The translations under genes and the position numbers were made by a program. DNA of 64,000 bases from Candidatus Fermentibacterota bacterium (GTDB lineage Bacteria > JAFGKV01), in the NCBI GenBank assembly GCA_016928395.1, contig JAFGKV010000238.1:20341-84340 (forward strand). Direction: 5' to 3'. Shown piece after piece: positions 25,689-34,666 of this stretch. Under the pieces are notes generated by a model that saw only the letters and a program-made list of their open reading frames with translations, ran no database searches and was not told the DNA's origin. Within the stretch, counting starts at the first letter, position 1. The number at the start of each line of letters is the position of its first letter.

Positions 25689-27224
25689 ATGAGAACTAGA
25701 AGGATGCTCCGGAGTCGTATCCTCTACGCATTGATGACATTGGCCGTCGTGATAGTCGTTGTCGTGCTTTTCAGGGTGCGTCCAAGGGAAACCTCATGGC
25801 CTCCCGAACCCGAGGAGGAGGCAATACCGACTCCCCCGCTTCAGCCGCTCTCTCAGCTTCCTCATGTCTCCGTATGGTTTAACTCCGGGCGTTCCGCGGT
25901 CTACCGAGAGCCCTACAGGGGTACGTGGCGATTGGGGGACAACCTGGAGGAGTTGATCATCGAGGCCATCGAAGACGCGCAGGTTTCTGTCAATGTCGCG
26001 GTGCAGGAGCTGAACCTCCCCGGAGTTGCCCAGGCGCTGTGCCGAAAGCACCGGGACGGAGTCCGGGTTCGAATCATTCTTGAGAACGCTTACAATCGTG
26101 TGTTCAGCATGATGAGCCCGCCGGAGGTTCGGCGCTTGTCAAGCCATGCTCGCGCCAAGTACGACGAGTTTCTCCGCCTCGCCGACCTGGATGGCGACGG
26201 GCACATATCCTTGGAAGAGGCCGTGGAGCGCGATGCGATCACTATCCTGCGAGCATGTGGGGTTCCCATTGTCGATGACACCGAGGATGGTAGCAAGGGA
26301 AGCGGCATCATGCACCACAAGTTCATGGTCCTCGACGGCGCCACGGTGGTGTTCGGCTCCGCCAACTTCACCATGAGCGGCGTGCACGGAGATTTCGCCA
26401 ACCCGGCGACCAGGGGCAATGCGAATCATCTGCTGCGGTTCGAAAGCCCTGATCTCGCTGCGCATTTCGAGGACGAGTTTGCTGTCATGTGGGGAGATGG
26501 CCCCGGCGGTGAGAAAGACAGCAGGTTTGGAAAGCAGAAACCGCATCGGGGCGAGCGAATGGTGGTGATCGATGGATGTCCCGTCATGGTGAAGTTCTCC
26601 CCGACACCGGGCATTCTCCCGTACGAGCAGACGACAAATGCCTTGATCGCCAGCATCGTGCGCAAGGCATCTCGTTCCGTGGATATGGCGCTGTTCGTAT
26701 TCAGTGCCCAGGAAATCGTCGACGCGCTGGCTGAGGCATGCGTGCGGCATCCCGCCCTCACGGTTCGAGGGGTGTTTGATGCAAGTTTTGCGTCGCGCTA
26801 CTACAGCGAGACTCTGGACATGTGGCGGATGGCGTTGCAGGAGAAGGACAGGTACGAGACGAGTTCGGAGACCGGGATGCCCAACCGGCCATGGGATTTC
26901 GACCGGGGTAACATTGGTATCGCCATTCTCCCTGAAGGAGACAAGCTCCACCACAAATTTGCTGTAGTCGATTCAGAGTTGGTGATTACCGGGAGCCATA
27001 ACTGGAGCGCCGCCGCAAACACCAACAATGACGAAGCCATCGTAGTGTTCCACAGTGAGGCTGTCGCGGCTCACTTCCTCCGGGAGATGGATCGACTCAC
27101 CGCCTCCATGCATGTGGGGCCGACCCGCAGGCTCGTAGAGCGCGTCGGCGAGCGCGGAGGTTATCTCCCTCCACACCACGATTCGCACGAGCCGAAAGGG
27201 CGGCCTTGGCCCGCCGAAGACTAA
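25689..27224 (+). CDS. Membrane-anchored phospholipase D-like protein with EF-hand insert (511 aa)
   Basis: An N-terminal helix (YALMTLAVVIVVVVLF) anchors the protein. Two HKD motifs are complete: H209-H-K211 with D216 followed by GSANFTMSG, and H421-H-K423 with D428 followed by GSHNWS. The fold is that of the PLD superfamily, acting on phosphodiesters (lipids or nucleic acid). Between the first half-domain strands lies a perfect calcium EF-hand loop, D166-L-D-G-D-G-H-I-S-L-E-E177, so activity may respond to calcium. A bacterial minicardiolipin synthase, a nuclease or a phospholipase are all possible; the exported catalytic domain argues against cytoplasmic lipid synthesis. Upstream GAGGCGGG is a weak ribosome-binding site. 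Confidence 0.88.
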   Translation: MRTRRMLRSRILYALMTLAVVIVVVVLFRVRPRETSWPPEPEEEAIPTPPLQPLSQLPHVSVWFNSGRSAVYREPYRGTWRLGDNLEELIIEAIEDAQVSVNVAVQELNLPGVAQALCRKHRDGVRVRIILENAYNRVFSMMSPPEVRRLSSHARAKYDEFLRLADLDGDGHISLEEAVERDAITILRACGVPIVDDTEDGSKGSGIMHHKFMVLDGATVVFGSANFTMSGVHGDFANPATRGNANHLLRFESPDLAAHFEDEFAVMWGDGPGGEKDSRFGKQKPHRGERMVVIDGCPVMVKFSPTPGILPYEQTTNALIASIVRKASRSVDMALFVFSAQEIVDALAEACVRHPALTVRGVFDASFASRYYSETLDMWRMALQEKDRYETSSETGMPNRPWDFDRGNIGIAILPEGDKLHHKFAVVDSELVITGSHNWSAAANTNNDEAIVVFHSEAVAAHFLREMDRLTASMHVGPTRRLVERVGERGGYLPPHHDSHEPKGRPWPAED

Positions 27225-27509
27225 CTACCCATCACGACGATGGCCTCTGGAAGCGCGTTTTGAAGAAGCAGGATATAGACAACGCGCTGTGGCGAAGGCG
27301 CCGGCCACGTTGCCCGCCTTCGGGCGGATCGTGGTGCGGATATAGCTGACAGGCTACCGTCATTTCTGCAGCGGGAGCATCTGTGAACCTTCAATGGCAC
27401 GCCCGGCAGGAGCAGAAGACAACGCGTGCACGATGCCAGTCCACCAAACTCCATAGGGCGCACTCCACACGCGAATCTGCGGTTCTCGTGAAGATAGACG
27501 ACTTCTTTG
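27225..27509. other. Intergenic region downstream of the PLD gene
   Basis: I see no gene. A 5-bp stem with a TTCG loop (27314-27327) could be a weak terminator for the PLD gene but has no T-run. Confidence 0.5.
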
Positions 27510-27560
27510 TTGACATTATTTTCGGGGCAGCGTAAATTGGTAGGAGTTCCGAAAAATAAT
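27510..27560 (+). promoter_or_regulatory. Iron-locus promoter inside an inverted repeat (probable operator)
   Basis: TTGACA (27510-27515), a 17-base spacer and TAAATT (27533-27538) form the best sigma70 promoter in the window. An inverted repeat, ATTATTTTCGG (27515-27525) and CCGAAAAATAAT (27549-27560), brackets the spacer and the expected start site. The next gene is a DtxR-type metal regulator followed by feoAB, so autoregulation and iron control through this repeat are likely. Confidence 0.6.
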
Positions 27561-27584
27561 ACGCCCGCAATCCGAGGGTTTCTC

Positions 27585-28130
27585 GTGGAAGCAGTGAGTC
27601 TGAGCGCCAGCCTGGAGGACTATTTGGAAGCCATCTACCAGATAGTGGAAGCCCAGAGGGTGGCCAGGCCTCGTGATATTACTCGACGACTCCGTGTGGG
27701 GAGTTCATCGGTGACCGGAGCGCTTCATGCGCTGGCAGAGAGGGGCATGATCGACTACGCTCCCCACGATTTGGTGACTCTCACGCCGCAGGGTGAGCAG
27801 GTGGCGAAGGACATTGTGCGGAGGCATGAGTCATTGCGGGAATTCCTCGTGAAGGTCCTGGGCGTCGAGCCCGGCATCGCCGATGAGAGCGCTTGCAAGA
27901 TGGAACATGCGCTTTCTCGCTCGGTGTCTGATCGTTTCACGGAGTTCGTGCGATTCGTGGAACGTTGCCCTTGGTGGGGCGACGGATGGATTGAACGATT
28001 CCGGCGTTGTACGCTCGATATGCCTTCAGCCGTTCAATGCACGGCATGTATCGAATCATGTCTCCGTGGGATGCAAGCTCACGGAAATGGTAAAGGTGGT
28101 TCCGAGATCAGCACTCGTCCTCATGAATGA
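27585..28130 (+). CDS. DtxR/MntR-family metal-dependent transcriptional regulator (181 aa)
   Basis: The N-terminal winged helix is typical of the family: SASLEDYLEAIYQI, RPRDITRRLRVGSSSVTGAL, LAERGMIDYAPHDLVTLTPQG. The dimerisation and metal region follows (ACKMEHALSRSVSDRFTEFV, with Cys, Glu and His ligand candidates). The C-terminus is extended and Cys-rich (VQCTACIESCLRG), which might bind metal or a cluster. GTG 27585 is chosen because CGAGGG is seven bases upstream and it yields the usual family N-terminus; GTG 27594 is possible. It precedes feoA and feoB, so it probably senses ferrous iron and controls their expression through the upstream repeat. Confidence 0.9.
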   Translation: MEAVSLSASLEDYLEAIYQIVEAQRVARPRDITRRLRVGSSSVTGALHALAERGMIDYAPHDLVTLTPQGEQVAKDIVRRHESLREFLVKVLGVEPGIADESACKMEHALSRSVSDRFTEFVRFVERCPWWGDGWIERFRRCTLDMPSAVQCTACIESCLRGMQAHGNGKGGSEISTRPHE

Positions 28131-28226
28131 CGCATGGTGTATGATGGTGATCGGCCGTGATCGCCATCGGCGCCATCCGCTGAGGGAAAGAGGCGACCGA
28201 TACTGTAGAGAGGAATGCGTGGAACT

Positions 28227-28442
28227 ATGTCACTGGGGATGGCGAAGTCGGGTCAAACCGTCCGGGTAGTGCGAATCAGCGCCGGCCGTGGCCTTCAATC
28301 GCGCCTGTCGGCATTAGGCATCATGCCTGGCGTTGAGCTTACTGTGGTGGCGGGGAGTCGGCGGGGGCCAATTGTTGTGGCCGTGAAGGACAGCCGTGTT
28401 GTCCTCGGCCGGGGAATGGCCCAGCGGATCGACGTGGTGTGA
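28227..28442 (+). CDS. feoA: FeoA, ferrous iron transport accessory protein (71 aa)
   Basis: A small SH3-like protein: GQTVRVVRISAGRGLQSRLS, LGIMPGVELTVVAGSRRGPI and LGRGMAQRI are the usual FeoA blocks. It is cytoplasmic and helps FeoB. The start is uncertain: ATG 28227 is 12 bases after AGAGGA, ATG 28215 touches that element, and ATG 28239 is also in frame. It lies 44 nt before feoB. Confidence 0.9.
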   Translation: MSLGMAKSGQTVRVVRISAGRGLQSRLSALGIMPGVELTVVAGSRRGPIVVAVKDSRVVLGRGMAQRIDVV

Positions 28443-28485
28443 AGCCCCCAGCCGGGCTGGCTCTTCACGCGGGCCGGGAAACGGT

Positions 28486-30990
28486 ATGCCTCGTATGGCG
28501 ATGACGCGCTCCATTACTGTCGCACTGGCCGGCAACCCCAATTCCGGCAAGAGCACCATCTTCAACAATCTCACGGGTCACCGGCAGCATGTCGGAAACT
28601 ACCCCGGCGTCACGGTGGAGACGAAACAGGGCGTCTGCCGGTGGGGCGACCAGCAAATCCACATCATCGATCTCCCAGGTACCTATAGCCTTACTGCCTA
28701 TTCGCCGGAGGAGCTCGAAGCGCGAACCTTCATCGTAAAGCAGCAACCCGATGTGGTGGTGGATGTGGTCGACGCGTCGAATATTGAGCGCAATCTGTAT
28801 CTGACCACACAGCTTCTCGATCTTGGCAGGCCGGTGATCATCGCGCTGAACATGACCGACGTGGCCCACGTGCGAGGGATCGAGTTTGATCTAAAGCAGC
28901 TCTCGCTTCTCCTTGGCACTCCCATCGTACCCATGGTGGGATCGCGGAACGAGGGCACGCGCGAGCTCATTGCCGCCATTGCACAGGTGGCCACCGATGG
29001 TTCTCCCTACCGATCGCGGCATGTCTACTACGGTCGTGAGATCGAGGAAGAGGTCGCGAGGGTCGAGGATGCGCTGACTTCAGATGGGGGCGCGCAGGCT
29101 TCTGTCCCGCAGCGTTGGGTGGCACTGCAACTTCTGGAAGGCGACCCTGAGGTGGCAGAGACCGCCCCCTCCGCCGCCAAGGCTGTCGCCGCGTCGAGCA
29201 TTCAGCATCTCGAGCGGGTATTTGGGGGGGCATTGGATACCGTCATGGCGGATCGAAGGTATGGATTCGTATCGGGTGCGTGCCAGGAGGCGGTGCGCTC
29301 CACCGCCGAGACACGACACAGCCTCTCTGACGCAATAGACGCGGTGGTGACCAGCAGCCTGTTCGGACTGCCGCTGTTCCTAGCGTTGATGTACGTGGTC
29401 TTCCTTGTCATTTTCCGACTGGGCGGGCCGGCTACCGATCTCCTCTCGGCCGGGTTCGGGCACCTTGGTTCACTGATCATCGACTGGTGGCCACCGGGGA
29501 TGGATACCACAGTCCGCGACCTGCTCGTCGAAGGCGTGATCGGGGGAGTCGGGGGTGTACTCGCTCTGCTGCCCAACGTGCTGTTCTTGTTCATGGCCAT
29601 CGCCATACTCGAGGATACGGGGTACATGGCCAGGGCCGCGTTTATCACCGATCGTCTCATGCATCATATCGGGCTGCATGGGAAGAGCTTCATTCCCCTG
29701 GTGCTCGGCTTCGGATGCACGGTTCCCGCCGTGATGGCAACCCGCATCCTGGAAAACCGACGCGACAGGCTGACCACCATGCTCGTGGCGCCTCTCATGA
29801 GTTGCGGCGCCAAGTTTGCCGTCTACTCCATGCTGATCGCCGCCTTCTTTCCTCAGGCGTGGCGGGCGCCCGTATTATGGTCGGTCTATCTCATCGGTGT
29901 AATGCTGGCCATGGCCGGGGCCAGACTCCTTCGCAGCACCCTGCTTCGGGGGGAGTCGGTCCCGCTGGTCATGGAGCTTCCCCCTTACCGTATGCCCACG
30001 GTTCGAGGCATTCTCATTCATATGTGGGAGCGCGGCGGCGAGTTCGTGAAGAAGGCTGGCACGGTCATTCTGGCCCTTTCCATCGTCCTGTGGGCGATGA
30101 CGGCCTATCCGAGGCTACCGGACGACGGCAGGTATGACGCACGGCGTGACGAGGCCGCTGCCCGATACGAGGAAGGACTTCATTCGCTCAGGGCTCTGTT
30201 GGGCCTTCCGGAAAGCTCAGCCGTTCCAGGGAATCTGCTCTTGGATGATAGGGTCGGGCTAGAAGAAAACGCGGCGGAAGGCTCAGTCGATGACCATAAA
30301 CGGGAGGCCACAGGCGAAGGCGCCACGATGGAGCGGTTTCTTTCGCTTCTCAGAGATGTCAGAGCCATACGGGAGCGCATGGCGGACGCAGAGCGTGTCC
30401 GATTCGAGGATAGCGGCAGTTCCGCAAAGCAATTGCTCCAGGAGGCGGCCGTGGCACGGCTCTCTCAGCTTGAGTATCGGGAACCCAGCCTCTTCTCAGC
30501 GGCCGTTCGCTATCTGGATGAGGTTGAGGGCCCCTATCGCGTTGCCCTGGAATCCATAGACGGCGAGGAGCATGCCGCGCGGCTGGGCAACTCAGCGGCC
30601 GGCCGGATCGGCCATTTCATGGAACCGGCCTTGGTCCCGCTGGGATTCGACTGGAGAATCGGCACTGCGTTGATCGGCGCGATGGCGGCACGGGAAGCGT
30701 TCATCGCCCAACTGGGAATCCTGTTCGCCGCGGATGGCCGGCAGTCATCCCGCGAGCTGCAGCACAGGCTGGGGGCAACCTACCCGCCTCTCACCGGGTT
30801 CACTATCATGCTCTTCATTCTTATCGGAAGTCCCTGTCTCCCCACGCTGGCTGTGACCTATCGGGAGAGTCGCTCGTGGAAATGGCCGCTACTGCAGATC
30901 ATAGCCTTCACCTTTGCTGCGTATGCGATCGTGTTCGTGGTCTATTCTCTGGGCATGATCCTTGGCGTGGGCACCACCATCATCGGGTAG
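28486..30990 (+). CDS. feoB: FeoB ferrous iron transporter (834 aa)
   Basis: The N-terminal G domain has G1 GNPNSGKST (residues 16-24), G2 GNYPGVTVETK, G3 DLPGTYSL and G4 NMTD. The membrane core has both Gate regions, with the conserved GFGCTVPAVMATRILENRRDR and LVAPLMSCGAKFAVY containing the transport-linked cysteines, and the later PLGFDWRIGTALIGAMAAREAF. Between the two gates there is a charged, helical insert from about residue 540 to 700 that is longer than in E. coli FeoB. It moves Fe(II) across the inner membrane. The ATG at 28486 is chosen from a cluster of in-frame ATGs; the ribosome-binding site is weak, and coupling to feoA is likely. Confidence 0.95.
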   Translation: MPRMAMTRSITVALAGNPNSGKSTIFNNLTGHRQHVGNYPGVTVETKQGVCRWGDQQIHIIDLPGTYSLTAYSPEELEARTFIVKQQPDVVVDVVDASNIERNLYLTTQLLDLGRPVIIALNMTDVAHVRGIEFDLKQLSLLLGTPIVPMVGSRNEGTRELIAAIAQVATDGSPYRSRHVYYGREIEEEVARVEDALTSDGGAQASVPQRWVALQLLEGDPEVAETAPSAAKAVAASSIQHLERVFGGALDTVMADRRYGFVSGACQEAVRSTAETRHSLSDAIDAVVTSSLFGLPLFLALMYVVFLVIFRLGGPATDLLSAGFGHLGSLIIDWWPPGMDTTVRDLLVEGVIGGVGGVLALLPNVLFLFMAIAILEDTGYMARAAFITDRLMHHIGLHGKSFIPLVLGFGCTVPAVMATRILENRRDRLTTMLVAPLMSCGAKFAVYSMLIAAFFPQAWRAPVLWSVYLIGVMLAMAGARLLRSTLLRGESVPLVMELPPYRMPTVRGILIHMWERGGEFVKKAGTVILALSIVLWAMTAYPRLPDDGRYDARRDEAAARYEEGLHSLRALLGLPESSAVPGNLLLDDRVGLEENAAEGSVDDHKREATGEGATMERFLSLLRDVRAIRERMADAERVRFEDSGSSAKQLLQEAAVARLSQLEYREPSLFSAAVRYLDEVEGPYRVALESIDGEEHAARLGNSAAGRIGHFMEPALVPLGFDWRIGTALIGAMAAREAFIAQLGILFAADGRQSSRELQHRLGATYPPLTGFTIMLFILIGSPCLPTLAVTYRESRSWKWPLLQIIAFTFAAYAIVFVVYSLGMILGVGTTIIG

Positions 30991-30993
30991 CGC

Positions 30994-31236
30994 ATGAGCA
31001 CCCTTATCGTTGTTGCTGCGGTGATGGTCTCGGTTGTCGTGGTGGTTCGGCATGCCCGCCGCAGCCTTCGTGGGCACCCCTCGTCCTGTGCCGGGTGTCC
31101 CTGCCGCTGTAGCCCCCGCAACCCCTGCGAACGGCCAGAGGAGTCCGGGGCACGGCGGCGGATGCCACTGGGAGATGACCAGGGAGACTCGCGCAGAGCT
31201 GCGGGACGCGGACCAGAGACCGAGGCAGGACTGTAG
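30994..31236 (+). CDS. FeoB-associated Cys-rich membrane protein (80 aa)
   Basis: It starts three bases after the feoB stop. One N-terminal membrane helix (TLIVVAAVMVSVVVVV) is followed by a short segment with C-x2-C-x-C and another Cys (SCAGCPCRCSPRNPC), the hallmark of small proteins often encoded after feoB. They are thought to assist FeoB, perhaps by handling iron. The arginine-rich tail is longer than usual for this group. Confidence 0.8.
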   Translation: MSTLIVVAAVMVSVVVVVRHARRSLRGHPSSCAGCPCRCSPRNPCERPEESGARRRMPLGDDQGDSRRAAGRGPETEAGL

Positions 31237-31765
31237 GAGATGGGGTGGCGCCCGCCCTATCCGGTGAAGCGGGCAGCGAATGGAGGGATGTGAGGAGGAT
31301 GAGATCGACGACTACTATGCTCACGAGCAACTATCTGAACATCGCAGCTTCCCACGGGGGGGCGTTGAGCTTCGGCATGGTCGTTGCGTGCCCGATATCG
31401 CAAGCCTTAGGCACTGGGTTCCTCTGACCAACCAGACAGCAGGATTCAGGAGGGGGAAAGCGAGACCCTGTCTCTGATACAATAGACCCAACGACCCAAC
31501 CGTTGCCTCAATTGCCCTTGTCTCACGATCCTCCTGACATCGCGAGCGATCACAAAGCCTTTTTGCTCGTGCCGGGACCATGCCCTCGGAACAAGGCCGA
31601 TCCCTCATCCCTGTCTCCCCCGGAGCGGCTACATCAGCCTCTTTCACTGTGGGTGACATGCCGCCGGCTGCCCACTCACTTGACATCTGACCGCTGAGAC
31701 GGCATCTGGCGTGGCAACCCGGATCCATCGCCTAGGAGGCAGCCAGTCCCGCCTGGGAGCAGCAC
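31237..31765. other. 529-base intergenic region, no gene seen
   Basis: Short open frames on both strands have no ribosome-binding site or protein-like composition. TACAAT at 31478-31483 could be a -10 element for the downstream phosphatase gene but lacks a good -35. I recognise no riboswitch or tRNA. Confidence 0.5.
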
Positions 31766-33337
31766 ATGCATTCTGACAAGCAGATCCTCTTGAACGCCGC
31801 CACTGAGTTGCTTCTCCTGCAGAGAAGGCCTGCCATTACCCGAACCATCCTGCAGTATGCGAGGAGGATCTCTGGAGTCGAAGACATCACCCTTGCAGCT
31901 GTTGGCCGGACGGCGAGTCGGCGGGATCGTCGCGGCGACCGAAGCGTCTTCACGAGAATCCCCTTGGCCTACGGACGAAGGACGTGGGGATGCCTCGAGC
32001 TTGGTGTGGCACCGAAGGACCTCCAGGGGTGCCGCGATGACCTGGAGGTGTTGGCAAGGTGGGCTGCCCGGGCCCTTCGCAATGCCCATGTCTATTCAAG
32101 ACTGAGGCAGAGGGTGAAGGGTGTCACCGCCCTCTACCGGGTTGGCACCACCATCACATCAACATTGAACCTGCGGTATCTGCTGGATCTCATTCTATCA
32201 TCACTGCGCGAGGTTATCTCCTACGATGCCGCCGGAATCTACCTTCTGGAGGAGGACGGTGTCCGGCTCCGAGGCGTCGCCATGCGAGGATACCGACCCG
32301 AAGAGGAGAAGGCTGCCATGGCAAAATTGGGGCAGGGTGTGATTGGGTGGGCAGCAACGCAAGGGACTGATCTGCTGGTTGGTGATGTTTCCAGGAACAC
32401 CCACTATCTTTGTGCGAGGGACCAGACCGTTACGGAGATGGTAGCATTGCTGCGCCGGGGTACTCGTCTGCTGGGCGCGTTCAACGTGGAAAGCGACCGG
32501 CCTCATGCGTATGGAGGGACTGATTTGGTGCTCCTCCGGGCCTTCGCCAGCCAGGCCGCAGTGGCAGTGGACAATGCGGTACTGTACCGGGATGCAGTCG
32601 AGAAACGCAGGCTTGACTCTGAGCTTTCCGTAGCCAGCGAGATTCAGCAGCGGCTGCTGCCGTTGGGTGCGCCGAGTCTTGCCGGATGGGAGATGGCCGG
32701 ATTGAGTGTACCCGCGACGCGAATCGGCGGCGACTACTACGATTTCGTCGGCGTGAGCCCCGGGGTGATAGGCATAGCCATAGCCGACGTGGCCGGCAAG
32801 GGAGTGCCTGCGGCGCTGGTCATGGCAACCTTCCGCGCCTGTCTGCTGGCCGAAATAGTGAACGAGTACTCCATCGAGATGATCTTTCGCAAAGTCAATG
32901 AGATCCTCCTGCGCAGTACGGAGCCTTCCGTGTTCGTGACTGCCATCTACGGTGCCCTGGAGGCCGGCAGCGGTGTGTTCACCTACTGCAACGCCGGGCA
33001 TATCGAGCCGCTGGTCGTACCCCAGCACGGGGCCCCTCGGATACTGAACGGCAGTGACCTGATCCTAGGAGCGTTCGGCCATGCCTCGTATCACCAGCGA
33101 CGGATTGAGCTGCGACCAGGCGAGGTGCTGGTCTTGGCCACCGATGGTATCATAGAGGCCAGCGCGGGTGACGAAGAGTTCGGTCTCGAACGGGTCTGCC
33201 GCGTGGTACAGGCTCACCAGCATGCATCAGCGGTGGAGATCCGAGACCACATTCACGCTGAGGTTCTGCGATTCGCGGTTGATCAACAGCAACGTGACGA
33301 TATGACTGCCGTGGTGGTGAAGAGGCTTCCAGGCTGA
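31766..33337 (+). CDS. GAF-domain PP2C/SpoIIE-type serine phosphatase, RsbU-like (523 aa)
   Basis: A divergent N-terminal region (about 1-115) precedes a GAF sensor domain about 115-275 (LYRVGTTITSTLNLRYLLDL, GVIGWAATQGTDLLVGDV, AFNVESDRPHAYG). The SpoIIE phosphatase domain covers about 290-520, with the linker helix ASEIQQRLLPL, metal Asp motifs GGDYYDF and ADVAGKGVPAALVMA, NAGH and ATDGIIEASAGDEEFG, and DDMTAVVV at the end. Such enzymes dephosphorylate anti-sigma-factor antagonists in partner-switching pathways. No antagonist or anti-sigma gene is visible nearby. GGGAG is seven bases before the ATG. Confidence 0.93.
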   Translation: MHSDKQILLNAATELLLLQRRPAITRTILQYARRISGVEDITLAAVGRTASRRDRRGDRSVFTRIPLAYGRRTWGCLELGVAPKDLQGCRDDLEVLARWAARALRNAHVYSRLRQRVKGVTALYRVGTTITSTLNLRYLLDLILSSLREVISYDAAGIYLLEEDGVRLRGVAMRGYRPEEEKAAMAKLGQGVIGWAATQGTDLLVGDVSRNTHYLCARDQTVTEMVALLRRGTRLLGAFNVESDRPHAYGGTDLVLLRAFASQAAVAVDNAVLYRDAVEKRRLDSELSVASEIQQRLLPLGAPSLAGWEMAGLSVPATRIGGDYYDFVGVSPGVIGIAIADVAGKGVPAALVMATFRACLLAEIVNEYSIEMIFRKVNEILLRSTEPSVFVTAIYGALEAGSGVFTYCNAGHIEPLVVPQHGAPRILNGSDLILGAFGHASYHQRRIELRPGEVLVLATDGIIEASAGDEEFGLERVCRVVQAHQHASAVEIRDHIHAEVLRFAVDQQQRDDMTAVVVKRLPG

Positions 33338-33534
33338 TTCGGGAGGGGTACTGAGTTCTCCCCCCTGGACGACTTGCCCACACGTACCGGATCGTATAGC
33401 CAGGGCCGAGCCGGGTCAGGCATCTGTCTGTGAAGTTCGGACCCGGCCGGGAAAGCGCAGGTGTTCGTGGGAGATCTGATGATCGTGGAATTTCCCGGTG
33501 CCGGTTCACGCAATGGCTGCAACTCGGGGCATAC

Positions 33535-34599
33535 ATGGTAGACACTCCGGTCAAATCTCTGTTTGGATGGGAGGGGCGTTATCGAAGCGTTCTGCAGGCG
33601 ATTCCCGCACGTTCGCGGTTGCGCGAAGGAGTGACTGTTATCATTCCCTCCTGGAACGCGGTGGAGCTGCTTGCTGCGTGTCTGCGGTGCGTGGAGGCTC
33701 AGGACCTGAGCCCCACGCGGATCTTGGTGGTCGACAATGCTTCCACCGATGGTACGCGTGAGCTCGTGTCACGCAGTCGGAAAGTTGAGGTCGTACGACT
33801 CCCGCGCAATGTCGGCTACAGTGGGGCTCTTTCCCTCGCCTTTCCATTGGTGGACACGAGCTTCGTCGCGATTCTCAATAACGATGCCAGGCCAGACCGT
33901 GAATGGCTTTTGCGGCTTGTGGGTCACCTCCGCGAGTACCCCCACTTGGGTTGCGCCTATCCATTGGCCATTCGCACTGACGGGACCATTGATACGGCGG
34001 GCGATGTCCTTACGATTGCCGGGTTCGCCTACAAGCGCCTCCATCGTCGTGGTCGTTTGGTCAGGCCTCGGGATGGCCTGTTCGTCTCCCCTCCGGGGGT
34101 TGCCCCGGTGTACCGTACCGTGGCCGTTGCCTCGGCTGGCGGTTGGGACGGAATGCTGCACTCGCAGTGGGACGACGTGGATCTGGGTATCCGCCTGTGG
34201 AATGCAGGGTGGGATGCTGTCTTGGATACCAAGGTGCGCGTGGTGCATGAGCAGGGATCGTCTTCATCACGGCGTGCCCGGTCCCGCGAATTCCTTGCCG
34301 CACGAAATGAGGCGGTCGTCCTGCTGAAAACCATGTCGCCGTTCCTTCTCGTGCTGATGGCGCCACACCATGCTCTGTTTCTCATACTCTCGTTCTGTTC
34401 GCATCTCTTCCGGGGGACCGCGCCTGCCTTTCTGGCCGGGAAGGCCGCGGCCTTGGCAAGCCTGGGCGCCATCGCCGAGTCCCGGGGCCGTCTGCACCCG
34501 GTACGCTGGGTGCACATCCGCTCTCTGGATTGGCGGTGGCTGTCAGTCTGGTATGGCCTTTCCCGCTTTGGAGGTCGGCGGGCGCCTACTGCGTCTTGA
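33535..34599 (+). CDS. GT2-family glycosyltransferase, rhamnosyltransferase-like (354 aa)
   Basis: The GT-A fold is recognised by VTVIIPSWNAVELLAACLRC, VVDNASTDGTRELV, NVGYSGALSLAF and the metal-binding ILNNDARPDREWL, then GWDGMLHSQWDDVDLGIRLW, which supplies the catalytic Asp pair. A hydrophobic stretch near the C-terminus (FLLVLMAPHHALFLILSF) suggests membrane association. It probably adds a deoxysugar or other sugar to a lipid-linked glycan. ATG 33535 is chosen for good family fit; the frame is open further upstream to a GTG at 33430 but that part is not conserved-looking, and neither start has a strong ribosome-binding site. Confidence 0.88.
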   Translation: MVDTPVKSLFGWEGRYRSVLQAIPARSRLREGVTVIIPSWNAVELLAACLRCVEAQDLSPTRILVVDNASTDGTRELVSRSRKVEVVRLPRNVGYSGALSLAFPLVDTSFVAILNNDARPDREWLLRLVGHLREYPHLGCAYPLAIRTDGTIDTAGDVLTIAGFAYKRLHRRGRLVRPRDGLFVSPPGVAPVYRTVAVASAGGWDGMLHSQWDDVDLGIRLWNAGWDAVLDTKVRVVHEQGSSSSRRARSREFLAARNEAVVLLKTMSPFLLVLMAPHHALFLILSFCSHLFRGTAPAFLAGKAAALASLGAIAESRGRLHPVRWVHIRSLDWRWLSVWYGLSRFGGRRAPTAS

Positions 34600-34666
34600 C
34601 CAGCGAGGCGGGAAGGCACATACTGAGACGTTTGGCCATTTGTGGCTTCACTCCCATTGAGACAAA

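Noticed and set aside
27314..27327. CCGCC-TTCG-GGCGG stem as terminator of the PLD gene
   Set aside because: Only five base pairs, about 90 nt after the stop and no T-run.
31245..31477. Overlapping 60-80 codon frames in the gap after the Feo locus
   Set aside because: No ribosome-binding sites, composition unlike neighbours, no family resemblance; treated as non-coding.
31478..31483. TACAAT as a promoter -10 for the phosphatase gene
   Set aside because: No acceptable -35 at 16-18 bases, and it is almost 290 nt from the start codon.
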